Below the pieces are notes generated by a model. The model did not search any database and had not been told where the DNA came from. It saw only the letters and a list, made by a program, of their open reading frames with translations. The translations under genes were made by a program, and so were the position numbers. From Adineta vaga (Eukaryota; Rotifera), in assembly GCA_021613535.1 (NCBI GenBank), contig CP075493.1, forward strand, positions 2,108,001-2,172,000: 64,000 nt of DNA. Reading direction: 5' to 3'. Below, one piece after another: positions 24,501 through 38,663 of the stretch (positions are counted from its first letter, which is position 1; every line of letters starts with the position of its first letter).

Positions 24501-26388
24501 ATGAGGTGGTGAACTTGGTTGTGTTGGTTGTTGTTGTTGAGGTTGTTGTTTCGGTGGTGTACTATGAATTTCATCGATTGGTTGTGCAAATATGACAACA
24601 GTCGGTGATTGCATGTATCCATCTGTACCATTAAGTAAATCATTCCAATTCAATGGAAAATCATGAGCTTGTTCGTGGTTTTCAATACGTACAGTTGAAT
24701 TTGTATTTAAACGTGGTATTGATGATAGAGTTTCATCTTGAATATGAGTTGAATTTTGTGTCGAAAAACGAGAATTTACATTTGGTTTCAATGATGATGG
24801 TGATGTGATGTTCTATATGTGAAAGAGAAAAAAAAGAGATGTGTTATTACAAGGTAAGTTTCACATAAGTTTTGATTGCATCAGTCGACGAAGAATATGC
24901 ATATATGTATGAGTAAGTCTAAGGCCTTTTTTATACGAAGGTAAATAGAAATATGATTATATCCTTGAGCGAAAATCTCTCTTAAATGAATATTTAATAT
25001 CAACAGAATTGAAGGATATATTCTTTTTTCAAAGTCAAAAAATTGATTAATTTAATTAGAGTTTAGATAATCTGTACATAACACTTGTAATTTGAATGTT
25101 AGAAGGCTAACTATGTATTGTAAGACAATGATAGACGAATATTATGAGATTTAAAGTTTCTAAGTTGTTTCTAAATGTCTAGACTTGTAATATGTATCAA
25201 CGTGTTTAAGAAAGGACAAGTGGCGTTAAGGTTTTTTTCTTCATAAAATAGTCTTATTTCCTTCTATATCGTAAATCAAAGATTGATTGTAATCTGTTTT
25301 CATCTTATCAAGAAAATGTCAATTGATATCATCCATTTATGAGAAAAAAAAAGTTCTATTGAATAATCATATCATGTCACAAATGATATTGATCTAAAAT
25401 CTTTGTTTTAATTTTTCAAATCGAAGAACATCAATTCTATGTATTCTTGTTTTTGTCTTCATCTATTTTATTAAGATTCGATTACTAATTTACTATTTAT
25501 CCAAGATAAATAGACTACTATTTCAATCAACATACTTAAATCTTAATAAACTGACATCTTTCGTGAAAACAAAACACAAAAAAAATTAGATACGAACCTC
25601 TTGCTCGTAAAGAGTTCGAAGAGTTTCTTCGGTATGAACATTCATATCAGGATGATTATCATATTCTTCCGATAATTCTTCATGTATAGTTGCAGATATT
25701 GGATCAAAATTTTGTTGTAATTCATATATTGAACTCTCTTGGTCTTTCATGGAATCAATCGTTGGTTGAATATTTGTAGAAGATTGTTGATTGACAAATT
25801 CGGATGAATGATCAGATGATAAATTTTGATTTTTATCATCATTGGAGATTTCTTTGTCATCAACTATCGCATAATTTGAAGTTTCATCTGATAAGAGTTT
25901 GGTCACATCATACTTAATGAACATCAATCATATATATATAGAGAGAAGGGAAAAAAATGCGACAATTCTTTTCTATTACCATTCTTGTCTCACTAAAATC
26001 AAGGTCTTTTAATAATTGACTGTACTTTGGTTGACTAATACGAAGATCATTTGGTTCTTCATTCTCTTCGACTTGATTATCAACTGTATCTAAATAAACA
26101 AAAAAGGAGTCTTTCATTCCTTCTTTTTCTCTATCTAATGAATATAATTACCTTCTCGTTCTTCTTCTTCTTCTTCGACGATAATCTCAGTTGTCATTGG
26201 ATTATTATCATTAAATACTTGAGAATGATTATTAGCAAATGCAAAATGCGTTGTTGGAATAAATACAAATGGGACTAAGAAACCAATGAGAAATATGATA
26301 TTCAAAATAGTCTGAACAAAATTCACTTACATTCATTATGAACATAGAAGGACTGAGTTGGAATCTCTTCTATATTATCGGTTGTCAT
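21518..26388 (-). CDS. Large coiled-coil centrosomal-type protein, MPHOSPH9-like
   Basis: I could chain 16 exons with consistent phase, 929 residues: 26331-26388, 26152-26274, 25980-26089, 25598-25912, 24102-24812, 23906-24051, 23656-23847, 23043-23153, 22869-22971, 22604-22744, 22444-22545, 22290-22387, 22079-22236, 21924-22031, 21807-21871 and 21518-21766. The N-terminal half is acidic and disordered, with a poly-Glu, a Gln/Pro run and a His-rich tract. The C-terminal half is coiled coil with Ser/Arg-rich breaks. The end, LEARINRIP...VKLELRKLNILRTH, resembles the C-terminus I recall for M-phase phosphoprotein 9, a centriolar protein that controls cilium formation. That naming is from memory and tentative. 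The start ATG directly follows CTTCTAG, a 3' splice-site shape. Intron 4 (24813-25597) and intron 7 (23154-23655) are unusually long. Confidence 0.8.
23413..23436. repeat. 24-bp perfect palindrome of AATC/GATT units
   Basis: Three AATC units run directly into three GATT units inside an intron of the MPHOSPH9-like gene. It could form a cruciform or simply be a simple repeat; no function is implied. Confidence 0.85.
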
Positions 26389-27942
26389 CTAGAAGGAAAC
26401 AAATGAATTTCTACATGGCTTTTTGGTGATTTTTTCTAACTCGAAAATGTACGAAGAAAGACAAGAGATACACATTTTTCTTCTGTCTTTCGTATATTCT
26501 ATTTCTTTTTTTCTTACACCTTTACAAATTTCTGTCAATGAAAAGAATGAAAACCTTGAGCTTACTTCTTTTACCTTTTTTCTCTCTTCTTTTCTTAAAC
26601 AATGTACAATATGATGTACATTAAAAGAAACAAAGAAGAAGAGAATATCGGTAATAGAGAAAAACAAAACGAAGACACTTCATAATGATGACATTTGGAT
26701 TTTCATTGGTCAACATGAGTGATATTTTCTTTTAGTATCAACTTGATCAAGGAGAATCTGATTCGTTATCAAGGTAGTCTATTTTACTATGATAATATCG
26801 AAAGCAATTATCAAACAACCGTATCCTATATGTCGTGCTTAGTGATTTAACATATCACTTGACATGTTAACATAGCGATTTGTTCGTTTCTTGCGTAACT
26901 TAACAAAAACTATATATGAAATGGTAATTATTTTTTTGTATATAGATGTACGCGTGAGTCTTGCAAAAAAAATAGAGTAGAACGAATGTATTCATCGATG
27001 AATATCTTTCTATGTAATCTGATCCTTGGATTGGTATTCAATAAGAAATCATTTGTTTAGAATGTAAAATTGAATGATTTTATACCTGAATTAATGTGAT
27101 TGGATTTAGAACTTTGTAATCTCTGAGAATAGCTATAAAATAAAGAATAAATAAATGAGAAAATACATAGTAAAAGAACTTACATTGAACACTTTTGTTG
27201 TAAGGAAAAGCTTCTTTTTTTTTCAAATCTAATTTGAATAGATTATTACTCTTGTTGTTGTTCTTTTCACATTATTTAAGCATAGTAACATCGTATCGTA
27301 TTTCAAAACAATCCATAACAACAAATGAACATCAGCCATGTCTGTTCAATTCAATTGAAAAAAGAAAAGAACATTAACTTCAAATCCATATGACTCATTA
27401 TTTACAAACATTGAATTCTTTTATCAAGAGGTCACTAGTTAACGAATGCAACAATTCATCATCATCATCATAGAAAATAAGTCCATAGTTTTTTTTATCT
27501 GGGTGCTTTTTACTTTACTTAAACTATAGACAACATATAAATGAACGAAAACGGAACAATACATAAATAAATGAAAGAAAGTGTTTGGAAATAAAATACA
27601 ATAAAATGGTAAGACAATAGGAAAAAAAAGAAGAAGATAGGAAAAGTATGAGTATTGCTTGTACTCATCTGACAAATATCGAGTAATTTTGATCTTATCT
27701 CATCACCTAATCGGATTTAACCTTTAGGTTTTTGTTTTGTTTTTCATTCGAAAAGTGGAGATCAATATAAAGAAAAAGACCAAATGAGAATGTGTAACTG
27801 AACGAGAAGAAAAGAAGAAAAAAGATATTTAAATATATACGTGAGATTCTCAGAGATTAAAAGTGACATTCCATGTAGACGAATAAGACACAAATGAGTA
27901 AACAGATTCATCATTTCTATATCTAACATTTACGAAAATGCA
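26389..27942. other. Intergenic, no gene seen
   Basis: Between the MPHOSPH9-like start and the synaptogyrin 3' end. Small frames here (26389-26667, 26423-26614, 27439-27675) are low-complexity and lack splice or domain support. Confidence 0.45.
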
Positions 27943-28795
27943 TTAATATGTTGGTGGTTGATAACTAGATTGTGCTTGTTGAGTTGCCGTAAATGGTGGT
28001 TGAGAAAAACTACCAACACCACCAGCAGGTGGATACCCACCATAAGTTTGTCCACCACCGGCAGAATGATCTTCATAACCGGAACTAAATAAATTTGAAA
28101 CACCTTCACGGTAACGACGAAATGCAAAGAAGGTTAATGCAGCCTAGAAAAGAAAATGAAATAGTCATAATAAAAATACATGTCAATATTTGCATATCCT
28201 ACCCAAACTAAAATTGAAAAGAAGGCAAATGCAATTGCCGCTTGAACACTATTTCGACCATTCCATCCTGCTAAATCCTTTTCATCCTCTTGTCGCCATT
28301 GATCAGTCATATAACAGAAACCAATAAACCAAAAGAATGTCAAGGCACCTTGATAAATTATTCATGAGATTTGAATATATTCACTAATAACTTTTTCCTT
28401 ACCTGATGCTCCTAATTCACCTAAAACAGCACTTCGGCGTGTTTTTACATTCGATATATTTGGAAAATAAATATCCAATGCTGTAAAACCAATAGTTAAA
28501 AGAAATGCAATTACACCAATGCCAACACCATAACCACAAGCATTTGATTCATTATAACGGCATTTCCCATCAACATAACCTTCTTGGGCAATTGATGCAA
28601 AAACAATCGTTGCAAAGACCTATGAAGAAAAAAAACAAAAGATTAATAATTAATCAATTCAAAATAAAGCACAAAATTTTATACCCAAGCAACAATGCGT
28701 AGAATCACTTGAGGTTTTTTAATAAATTCTATTGGATCAAAAGCTGATCCTGTTCGACCAGCACCGAATGCTTGTGGTTCGGAGGATGGATTCAT
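27943..28795 (-). CDS. SYNGR: Synaptogyrin
   Basis: Exons are 28685-28795, 28403-28619, 28203-28348 and 27943-28143, giving 224 residues, the usual synaptogyrin length. It is a MARVEL-domain protein with four membrane segments: VILRIVAWVFATIVFASIA, VIAFLLTIGFTALDIYF, LTFFWFIGFCYMT and AIAFAFFSILVWAALTFFAF. The first luminal loop has a C...C pair (GKCRYNESNACGYG), and the N-terminus (FGAGRTGSAFDPIEFIKKP) matches the family. The cytosolic tail is Gly/Pro/Gln/Tyr-rich. Synaptogyrins sit in synaptic and other small secretory vesicles. It complements CAPS further along as part of the regulated-secretion machinery, although the two genes are separated by the CFAP97D-like gene. Confidence 0.94.
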
Positions 28796-29394
28796 TTAGA
28801 ACGATATCTCTTATCTTATTAATATTAATGTTAATATCTGAAATGAAAATTTTCAAGTACTTCAAAACATAAGATCAATAAAAGAATCGATGAAAAATAA
28901 GTGAACAACTTTGTCTTTAAGTTAAAATGATTCATGTCAAAATCTCAAAGAAGTAAAGTAATAATAACAATAACAACAAAACAAATAGTTCGTTCAAATT
29001 TTCTCTAACTGACATCTATCAAAACTATGTCAATATAGAAAAGTACACTATAATTGAAAAATAGATATTCGATAATTTTGGAAAAAACGTTTTTAATCGA
29101 GAAATCTAGTATCAATAAATATTCTATTCATTATTGATATAACATTTGAAATTAATTAATTAAGAATTTTTCATACTATTTCTAGATGTCGTTAAATTGC
29201 AGATCGATATTTATTTATGTACGTATGTATATTTATTGAATAGAATGAATTTCGTTAAGAATAAAAAAAAAGGAAGAAAATAAATTATCAATGAACTATT
29301 AGAAGGGTTTAATTCTTCTAATGAGAATGAAATCGTTTGTTCGGTATAAGTATATTGTAGTAAATCTTTCATCTTCATTAGATGAATTATATTC
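28796..29394. other. Intergenic, synaptogyrin upstream and CFAP97D 3' region
   Basis: AT-rich, with short ATT/AATT repeats near 29130-29165. No coding signal. Confidence 0.5.
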
Positions 29395-30592
29395 TTATTT
29401 TTTCTTATCATTTTCTCCTTTGGTTGAAATCGTGGGGGTTGATTTAACAAGGTTGCCAAGACCTTTTTTCTCTTCAGCTGGAGGTGAATCCGCTGCTTCT
29501 TTTGATTTTGATTTGTCAGTTTGTTCTTTTGATTTCGATTTGTCACCTTTTTCTTGGGATTTTGATTTTCCTACTGGCTCTTGGGATTTCGATTTTTCTG
29601 CTGGTTCTTGTGCTTTCGAGTTTTCTTCTTCTTCTTCTTCGTCTTTGTGTTGTTTTTGAGCACTAGCCGACTAAAACAAAAGTATCGAATCGACATACAT
29701 TATACAAAAAGTTTTCTATAGTGAAGATAAAAGAGTTACGCAGAATATAACTTAGAAGAATAGTCGAGGTATGTGTGCCTAGATAAGAATGTCACATACG
29801 CGCTTCACTAGGCAAGTTACACTCATCGATAACCCAGGCCGTTTGTGCTACAATGGGTGAATAAGAAACTTGATGCGATGACTTATGAATATGTAATTTC
29901 TATTAGTTAATCTAATCCGTCTATATAGTTTTTCCTTGTTTAACAGAATCTTACTTTTCGCTCATACCAGTTGACTTCATATTTAGCAATATTGTTCAAA
30001 TAAACATTATTTTGCTGTGAACTTCTTTGCCAATTTTCTCGCGCTAAGATAGGTTTTCGATCGACAATTCTCTTAGCCATTGTACCATTTTCTTTTGAAA
30101 CACGTAATAATTCTCGTCGACGTTTTTCTTGATTGAGACTAAGAAAAATTTTGTTATATTCATTTCAAATCATTTCATTTCTCTTTCAACCTACCTTCTT
30201 GCTTCATAATAATTTCGATTATCAATCTGACCAGTTGTTCTCATTGTATTGGACATTTTTTCTAATAGAATACGATTATCACGTTCAATTGTTGCTGTAC
30301 GTTCCTCTTGTAACTAAGCGTAAACAAAATCAATTAAAAATGAATGTATTGGAAAGAAAATCTACTTGAAGTTTTTTTAATTTCATATGAAGATGCATAT
30401 ATGTTCTTGGAGGACGTGTATCAATACTTGGCCGAGCATCACGTACCTACAAATGAGAAATTTCTTTAGAAAAACAAGAAGATTAGTAATTGAAATTACA
30501 AGAATTCGATGTTCATCAAAATATTTATCATCCCATTTTTTCTTCAAGAGTCGATTCGATGATGGAAGTGTTGATTGATATGCTTTATGCAT
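29395..30592 (-). CDS. CFAP97 domain-containing protein (CFAP97D1-like)
   Basis: Five exons (30500-30592, 30366-30446, 30195-30313, 29955-30138, 29395-29670) give 250 residues. The N-terminus has WDDKYFDEHR and DARPSIDTRPPRTYMHL, resembling the KPxVDTxPP..H region of CFAP97D1. It is followed by RRRELLRVSKENGTMAKRIV and DRKPILARENWQRS, the central CFAP97/hemingway motif. CFAP97D proteins are axonemal/sperm-flagellum proteins in vertebrates. The last exon adds a highly charged tail with repeated KSKSQE/KSKSKE units, not part of the domain. The 5' exon opens after an AG at 30614-30615; the Met at 30592 is the first in frame, and an additional upstream exon cannot be excluded. Confidence 0.82.
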
Positions 30593-30615
30593 TGATGTAT
30601 ATCTTGAAGGAGCCT

Positions 30616-31948
30616 GATAGAAACAAAAGGAAGAAAGTTGGCTTGTTTTTTCTAGGAGGATTATGAAGTGTGTGTGTGTGTGTGCGTGTGATGGAAAGAA
30701 CAAAAGTATTTTTTTTATAATGTTAACTATGTAAACAGTTGCTTTGACAATTGAAGAATTATTAAAAAAAGTAGCTACAACGATAGATGACTCGAGTTTT
30801 CAGTTCAGCACATTTATTATCCTTTAAAGAAGCTTTTATGATTGATCATTGAAAGAATCGAACTGGAACGTTTGAAGAAATCATAGAATGTATTAGCAAA
30901 TAAATCTACATTATTTCTTCTTCTTCGTTTTTTTTAATCAACAGAAACCATAGTAGCAACCATTGTCTTTTCTATATATTTAACATTGAAATCATCTTGT
31001 ATCTCTTCGGAAACGATAAATCAAATGAATTCTTCTTTTTTTTTAAGTGCTAATATTTCCGAAAGACTGATCATGTCAACTTCGATTAGAATTGAATGAT
31101 ATCGAGAATAATGTCGACATCAACAATTCAAATAGATTATTAATCGTCATGTAAGAAAGATCTCTAGAAAATAACATTAATCAAAGAAACTTTCTTTCAT
31201 GAATTGACCTTGTTTTCCAAAGAAAAGATCATTGCATAGATTTCTGTCTATCAACATGCAATGTGTTCATTTGAAACATTTCGTATTTACATATCAATCT
31301 GACAAAGTAGTGTTCTTGTTATTCTTGTCTATTTGCATAATAAACATCTTCAATGACAAAAGTATTGAATATAATCTGAAAACGAATGACTAATTCGTGT
31401 TCAATTTTATTCTTGCATAGGCAATACTTATTTTGTTTTTTGCTTCAGTCGAAAAGAAAAAGAAAGAAAGAAAGAAAAACTTTGAATAAGAAGTCATGAA
31501 ATAGTAGCGATAACAGACTTATGGAAAGAAAGAAAAAAAGAGAAAATAAGGTATACACACATAGAGAAAAATCAAATGAGTTGGTACTGAAATGTTTGTT
31601 GTTTTTCTCAAAAGACAAGCGCTATACAAATAGAATCACTTTGCAAAAAAAAGAAAACATACACATACAAAGATAATTGCACAATATAGTCATTTGAATA
31701 GGGATACATTGCAACAATTTGGACTAAACATATGTTAGAGATCCACCGGCTGAAGAACAAACAAAAGAAAATTGTACTGTCTAGTTATTGTCATTGAATT
31801 ACATGGAAGTTAGAAGCATAGAAAAAGGAACGAAGAGAAGTGCACAAAAAGAAAATGAGAGAAAGAAAAGCCATTTACCCATTTGATTACAAACAAAAGA
31901 AAACAAGATATTGACCTAAGAGGTATCATAGATATGGATCATTTATTT
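30616..31948. other. Intergenic, CFAP97D upstream and CAPS 3' region
   Basis: A short GT run lies near 30669-30683 and AAAG tracts near 31455-31475. No open frames with support. Confidence 0.5.
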
Positions 31949-34900
31949 CTATTTAACAGCATTGGCAGTTTCTTCGAACTAAAATTCAGATAAAATCGAT
32001 GAATTTTCCAATAAATCATCATCATCTTATTTACACGTACCATTTATACATTAAAACAACGATACAAGACAACACAAGTACGAAAAGCTATTCAATTTAT
32101 TTCTCGCTTACATGTAATCTTTGTATAATAGTTGTATATGCTTGTGAATTTAGATCTTTTTCTTGAACACCTTGTAATTCAAAACTACCGTGCGTTTTCT
32201 ACAAGACAAAAAATCGATTATTTCATATGAAAATCTATTTCAATCTTACTTTAACAATCAATAATAGACAAGCTAATTGATAGGGATGAAGGCTAATTTC
32301 TGTTCTTTCGCCAAGCCATGTAAAAATAAAATGTGTTTGTTGTCGATACCATTCCTATGTTCAATTGAAAATTTCTCTTCTCTTCTTCGTCATTGAATGT
32401 CTTGACTTACTTCAAAAATATTCAATGTAAAAATTTCATCACTAACTTTTTGTCTTAATTGTTCTAAATTTGCATTGATACATGAAACATATGCTTGTCC
32501 ATCTTCATTAATTGGTTTCTAATATCAACAGAACAAAGGATTGAATAATCAAAGATTTCAAATCTTACTGCTAATGAAAGAATTTGAGCAAAAAATGATC
32601 CTTCATCATAACGTGATAACTTCTTTAATACAGAATCCAGCACACTAACTAATTTTTGTATTAATGCTCGTGACATATCACCAAGAATCTTCTCTAAATA
32701 TTCATCAATACGTGTATGATATTGATGAAGATCACCACTATGCAATGCACATAATTTTAACGCCTACAGAAAAGTTTTTATGAATAAATAAAATGTCATT
32801 TTATTATTATCAATGATATTCATTTACTTGAGCTTTACAATCGAGAATAACATTGACCATTACACAACATTCCGATGGTAATAAATAATCGGAACTTGTT
32901 CCACCGATTAATCCACCTTTTTTTATCCATATTTCAAAATGACGCGATACTCTAAATGTTCAACAACGAATAAGGTCGACATACTTATCGAAAAAAAAAC
33001 CGTTTATTAACATTTGAAGTAGATAGAAATAAGTTAATAACGATAGAACAAAAGATAAAGAACTCTTCTTCTTCTCATCATTCATGTAGAATCTATCGTC
33101 TTATTCAAATTACTACTTCACTTATAAAACAATCCAATAACGACATTATTAAGTTTAGATTCAATAGGAATCGTAATTAATATCTTATTGACATAGATTA
33201 TGAATTTAACGTACCTTTTCCCACATGCTTCGATCATATCTGATGCCATTTGTTTCAATCTTTTCTCAAGATGTTCTCCAAACATTTCATCTGGCTAGAA
33301 GAAAAGAAAAAAAGAAAATAGGATTTCAATTATCTACAACAATGTTTTCCATACCCAATGTAAATCTCGTATAAAACATTGTAAAGCATCAAGTTTCCAT
33401 AGCATATCTTCACTAGTTGCACATCCTCGACTACAATTCAAATTTCTAATTCAATATTTACAAATCAATTTGTTAAACTAACGTTCTTGCTTTCCAATTT
33501 TCTTTTTCGAAACCTTTATGAATCGATTGTGCAATACAAGATTCCATTAGATCAACATAACGAATAACTAATGGAGCAAATGTATCACGTAATTGTTGAT
33601 GAAAACGACCATTCGATAAAGAATCTAAACAATCTCCAGATTTGGTTTTTCTCATCTGAAAGAACAAGTTTTATCTTCATACCATGTACACGAAGGTAAT
33701 CATTTAATAATTGAAATAATGGAAATGAATCCCAACTTTCAATCGGTTGTTGATCAATAACATGTTCCATATCAACAGCAAATAACGACCAAAAGATTTC
33801 TTCATGTTCAATTAATAAATCGTTATATTGTTGAAAAGCTTCTTGATAATGTTCAGAATCTTGTTGTAATAATTCAATACATAATTCAGCTAAATGTATT
33901 AGATCATCGATTTTCTTTCGTGGAGAATCATCAGTATTGTAAATTGTTTCTAAAAAATAACAAGAAAAATAAGTTCCTGGTAAATAGAAATGAAATTTCA
34001 TTTTTAACAGCATGCATTTTACAAAAATAACAACAACAACAACAACTACGAACAAAAAATTTACCATTATCATTTTGTTGCTGACTCTCTCGTTCTCCTG
34101 GAAAAAAATCAAATAGAACTTATTCGAATATCATAGACAATGATGTTTTATAACGAAATTTTTCATGATAAAAGAGAAAAAGAATGAAGTACCTTCAATT
34201 TTAGCTTGATCAGATACTCGAGTATAATTGGTATATGCAGCATTTTCCAGACATTTACGAATGAAAAATCGAATATCTTCACGAGATATTGGAGCAGATA
34301 TGTCTTTAGTGAGTACACGTTCAAGTAAACTTAATGTTGCTTTTAATGCACCTTCCGGACGACCAAATGGAAATGAAAATCTAAATAGAAGTATTACATA
34401 ATATGAGACAATGAATATCAATAGTTTCAAGAGAAATTACTCTACCTAAAACTAGTCACTTGATGTTCAAGAAATTGTCTTAATCGTTCTTTAATTTCAT
34501 TGAATCGATCTTTTTCTTCCATGGTAACTGTTGATGCACTACTATCAGGTCTAGAAAAAGCCAATACAAAGTTCCAGATGTTTGTTTGTTTGTTTATTCG
34601 TTGTTGTATTTACTTACCGACTTCCTGAGACATGAGAGGCACAAAATACATAACTATAATGAAGTAATTGAGGATCAATCATAAATCCTTGTTCAGCTCG
34701 ATCAAGCAAATCATTTAGATAATAAAGATGTCTTAAACAACCACGAACACCATACCGAGAACAATATTCTACAATCGAATTATTTCAATTCATATTCTTC
34801 GAATTTATTATCATTTTACCTTCAAGTACATAACTTTGTCCAGGACTTAACCAACCCTGATGAAAGAAAAGGAAAGAAAAATGATTAATTTAAATATGAT

Positions 34901-37900
34901 ATTAACTATTCTATTGATCACCCGAGCCTATTTGCTTAGTAAATAGAAGCTATGCAACTTACTGTCAATATTTAACTTTTCATTTAGAAAGAAAAGCAAA
35001 TGTGAATGTATGGGTCATTGAGTCGAAAATCTAATGTTGCTGTTTGTAATGTTTTGAATAAATCATGATGATCAAATTTACATGGATCACTTTGAATATA
35101 TTCATCGAAACCAAGTTTTTTCGATCGATCCGCATCTATAGCAGAAGAGAAAAATGAGTATAGATCGAACATTAACATGATTGTTGTATATCTATTCATT
35201 CTAATGTTGCAGGAAAACAACAATAATAAAGTATGTTTTTCTATTTACCTTGTTGATCTTTTTGTCCTGCGGCAGTAGTTCCTTGTGATGATTTATTTGT
35301 TGCAGTTATTGGTGGTGTTGGTTTATGTGATTGACCTGTCGCACGATATAATGCTTGTACCCAACTATGTCGTTCATTTTCTTCATTTGTTGCAAATGTA
35401 ACTACATCACCTTCTCGTACAGCTTTGAAAAAATATTTTGCATCTTGCATAACTAATCCTAAACATGAGAAAGATTTATTTTTAGTAAGATCAATTCTTT
35501 CCTATTGATTTCATCTACCATTATCTGGTTCAGCATAGTCGACAGTATATCCTTCAAGTGGCATCATTTCAGTTGGTTCTGATTTCTTTTCACGATAACT
35601 ACACGTAGCAAAACAATATTGAGAAACCTAAAAGAATTTCATAGAATGAAATCATTATGATTTCGACAGGTTAATTGGAAAACTAATTGTTCACTGTTTG
35701 ATTAATGATTATATTCTATTTCTATATGATCTTTTTTACACGAGAGACCAATGATTATTTAGAAATATAGATTGCATGTTTCAAATCACTAAAATCAATT
35801 TATTCAATGTACATGATCAGTACAACAAATCAAATTAAACCATTGAGACTATTAGAATTCACGAGAAATAAAAGAAGTATATAGAAATTTGTTTTGTTGA
35901 CTTTAATGTTATTATCTTCTAATTTATAATGATCTCTAGCGAATTCCAATCATTTTTCTTTCGGAAAATAGACGGTAATTTTTAATCATATCGAGGCATG
36001 GTTTATGTATGAAGCTCATTTGTAAGAAAAATGATTTCTTAAGCGAAACAATTTGTTTACCTGAACAAGTGCATAATATCGTCGTTTCCATGATTTCCAA
36101 ACATTTTTACCACGAGCATAGCACCAACTATCAATTCAGAGAGAAAAGACATCAACTTATCATTTCTTTATCCTTAATCTTTGATACATACCCACACATT
36201 TTAAGATTCTGTGGTTTTTCCATTCGTACATCTAATTTAACTTTTAATTCATCGGTTAATGTATTTTTACATTTAACCATATCAATCCACCAATTTGTTT
36301 TATTAAATGTTGGATCAATTTGTAAAGATAATTTACCAAGCTTATTATCATCTAAACTGAGTATACCTGGATTTTCCATGTAAAGTTTAACTTTAATAAT
36401 TGGTAAGATTTGATTAGTAGGAAATTCTGCTAATGATTCCCAAACAGGTTTACCAGCTTCGGCATGTTCTGTACGATATTTTTCTCCACCTTCGACTTCC
36501 ATCGTACAATAGACAATACGATTAGTTGGAATAGATTTCAATCCTCGAACTTCTTTACATGTTATATTAACATTAAAATTTAAAACAAATGCTAATTTCG
36601 ATAAACCTGCTTCACTATCATCAAGATTTCCATCATTATGTAATGATTTGGTTGATGAATGCATACCAGATGAACTACTACTTCCATGACGACTATGACT
36701 AGGACCACGTTTCGATCGTAATGGTTTTTGTTCAGATCCACCACGTACAGGCAAACTTTCTAAATTGCTCATTAGATCATTGATACTTTTCTTCAATTCA
36801 TCAACAAATAATGTATCCATTTCTTTATGTACAAATTTAGGCATTAAACCACGTTGCTACGAAAATAAATACGAGATAATTCAATTAATTATAAAATAAA
36901 TATTTACATACTCTTTGTAAGGATTCAGCTTGTTTCATTCGACCATCTAATTCTCGACGAATGGTTGCAGCTTGTTCATCATTATTATCAAGCTACAAAA
37001 AACAAAACTCGAGAATCTACTATTCCAAATTCTTTTTCTTCATTCCTTACCTGTGCACTATTAAAGATCATTCTAAAAGAATAAAAGAGAAAGAAAAACA
37101 AATTTAGAAATGAATTCCAAAAATGATACATAATCGAAGATAGAAAAGGTTTCCTATGCAACAGAATGTATTAGATCTTTACTAGGCTTTTGGAAACCTA
37201 ACATAATTCTAATGATAGCGTCATTATTAATGTCGAATCGCACGAAATAAACTTCATTCTTTACGATGACTTAGGACAAATGATAAACTTGAAAAAAATC
37301 AATCTACAATATCTTTGACTTACTGATGCTCAAATTTTTTAATTGATAAAACATTTTGAAACATATCATAAAGCTGTTCTTTACTCATAATTAATTCTGC
37401 TGATGTTGACATATAATTTGCTTTAGATAGACGACGATTTGAATTGTCTAGATCTTGATCTTGTCCTCGATAGATAGCATCAAATTTTGACATCCATAAG
37501 GTAAGCACCGTATCTTTGCTTATTTTAAGTGAATCAATATCAGGCAAACTTCGAACACGTTTTTCAATATTTATACGAAATACATCACGAAAATCATCGG
37601 AACAAGAACCACCTGATTGAACCATTTTACCAACACGTTCACTTTTAAGAAATACTTCATAATATGACCGAACAGCATTTATAAACGCTAGAAAATGATT
37701 TGAAATTGATTAACAAAGATTGTCTTGTCTTGAGTTTTTTTCCTTACCTTCATCTGCTTCAATATGAGTTTTTCCATTTAAAAAAGCTAGAAATCTTTCT
37801 TTAATAACACCATATTGAACAAGAGTTATTTTTAAATGTTTTCTTGCCATATCTGACGATTGTTTGGAATTAAATGGACATGCAATACAACGACAAATAA

Positions 37901-38663
37901 ATACATAGATTTGTAGACGTTTTCGTTTTAATTCTAGTTCACGTTCGACACGTTCATTTTCTTCACGTTCACGTTCACTTATCAATGATGGAGATGGTGA
38001 TGGAGCACGATCAATAGGTATACCCGTACTGGATGATGTCGTGCCTGTGGATGAACTCGTTGTAGTTGCTAAAGTTTTCGATAGATTACTTGTATTTGCA
38101 TTTGATGTTGTTGTTGTTGGTTGTTGTGAACGAGTTTTTGTTACTGAACCATGTTGTTGTTGTTGTTGTTGTTGTTGAGAAGGATGCAAATGTCCTTCTG
38201 ATAAAGTTGATGAATCATCACTTTTAATACTTGTTGTATCCGTATTGAATACCATGGATGGATTATTTGTTTCAGGAAAAAGATTTGTATTTGTTGATGA
38301 ACGTAATGATACGGAAGGTGAATTATTAGCTGAAGTGGGAATTTTTGGTAATGTACGTTGTGTCGGCGTCGATGGTGCATGGAAATTAGGTTGTGGAGAA
38401 AAATGACTCGGTGTAGTTTTCAATGTCGGTGATGAATGTTCAGATTTAGTTGTTAATGACGGTGAACCAGTATTGACATGATTTGCAGTTGGCCGATTTA
38501 ATGCAGCTACTGCACGATTAATCGGTGGCTGTAAAGAAAAAATGGGTATATTTTTTTTTCGAAGGCTTAAATTTTAAATGAAAATTCGATTATTTACCAC
38601 TTTCTTGTCAGCTCCACCACCTTTTCCACCACCTTCATCCTCATCACTGGAATCATGCAACAT
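31949..38663 (-). CDS. CADPS: Calcium-dependent secretion activator (CAPS/UNC-31)
   Basis: Twenty-five exons chain with consistent phase into 1417 residues. CAPS primes dense-core vesicles for calcium-triggered fusion. In order: an acidic start ([13 protein letters not shown]); a Ser/Thr/Gln-rich disordered region; [18 protein letters not shown] with RVRSLPDI and KFDAIYRG; a C2-type domain ([16 protein letters not shown] to [16 protein letters not shown]); a PH domain from [19 protein letters not shown] to SWVQALYRA; then the MUN/MHD1 region with [36 protein letters not shown] and [12 protein letters not shown]. The last exon (31949-31978) gives FEETANAVK. Exon 4 is a 22-nt micro-exon (37051-37072). 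The intron at 34857-34998 lacks a GT at the expected donor. First exons: 38598-38663, 37748-38528, 37324-37687. Confidence 0.96.

Noticed and set aside
24102-24812. Separate gene starting inside this exon
   Set aside because: The apparent start codon is TTG; the exon begins at an acceptor and joins in phase with the upstream exon ending at 25598.
29321-29659. Plus-strand frame with FDFDLS repeats
   Set aside because: It is the antisense of the Lys/Ser-rich last exon of the CFAP97D-like gene.
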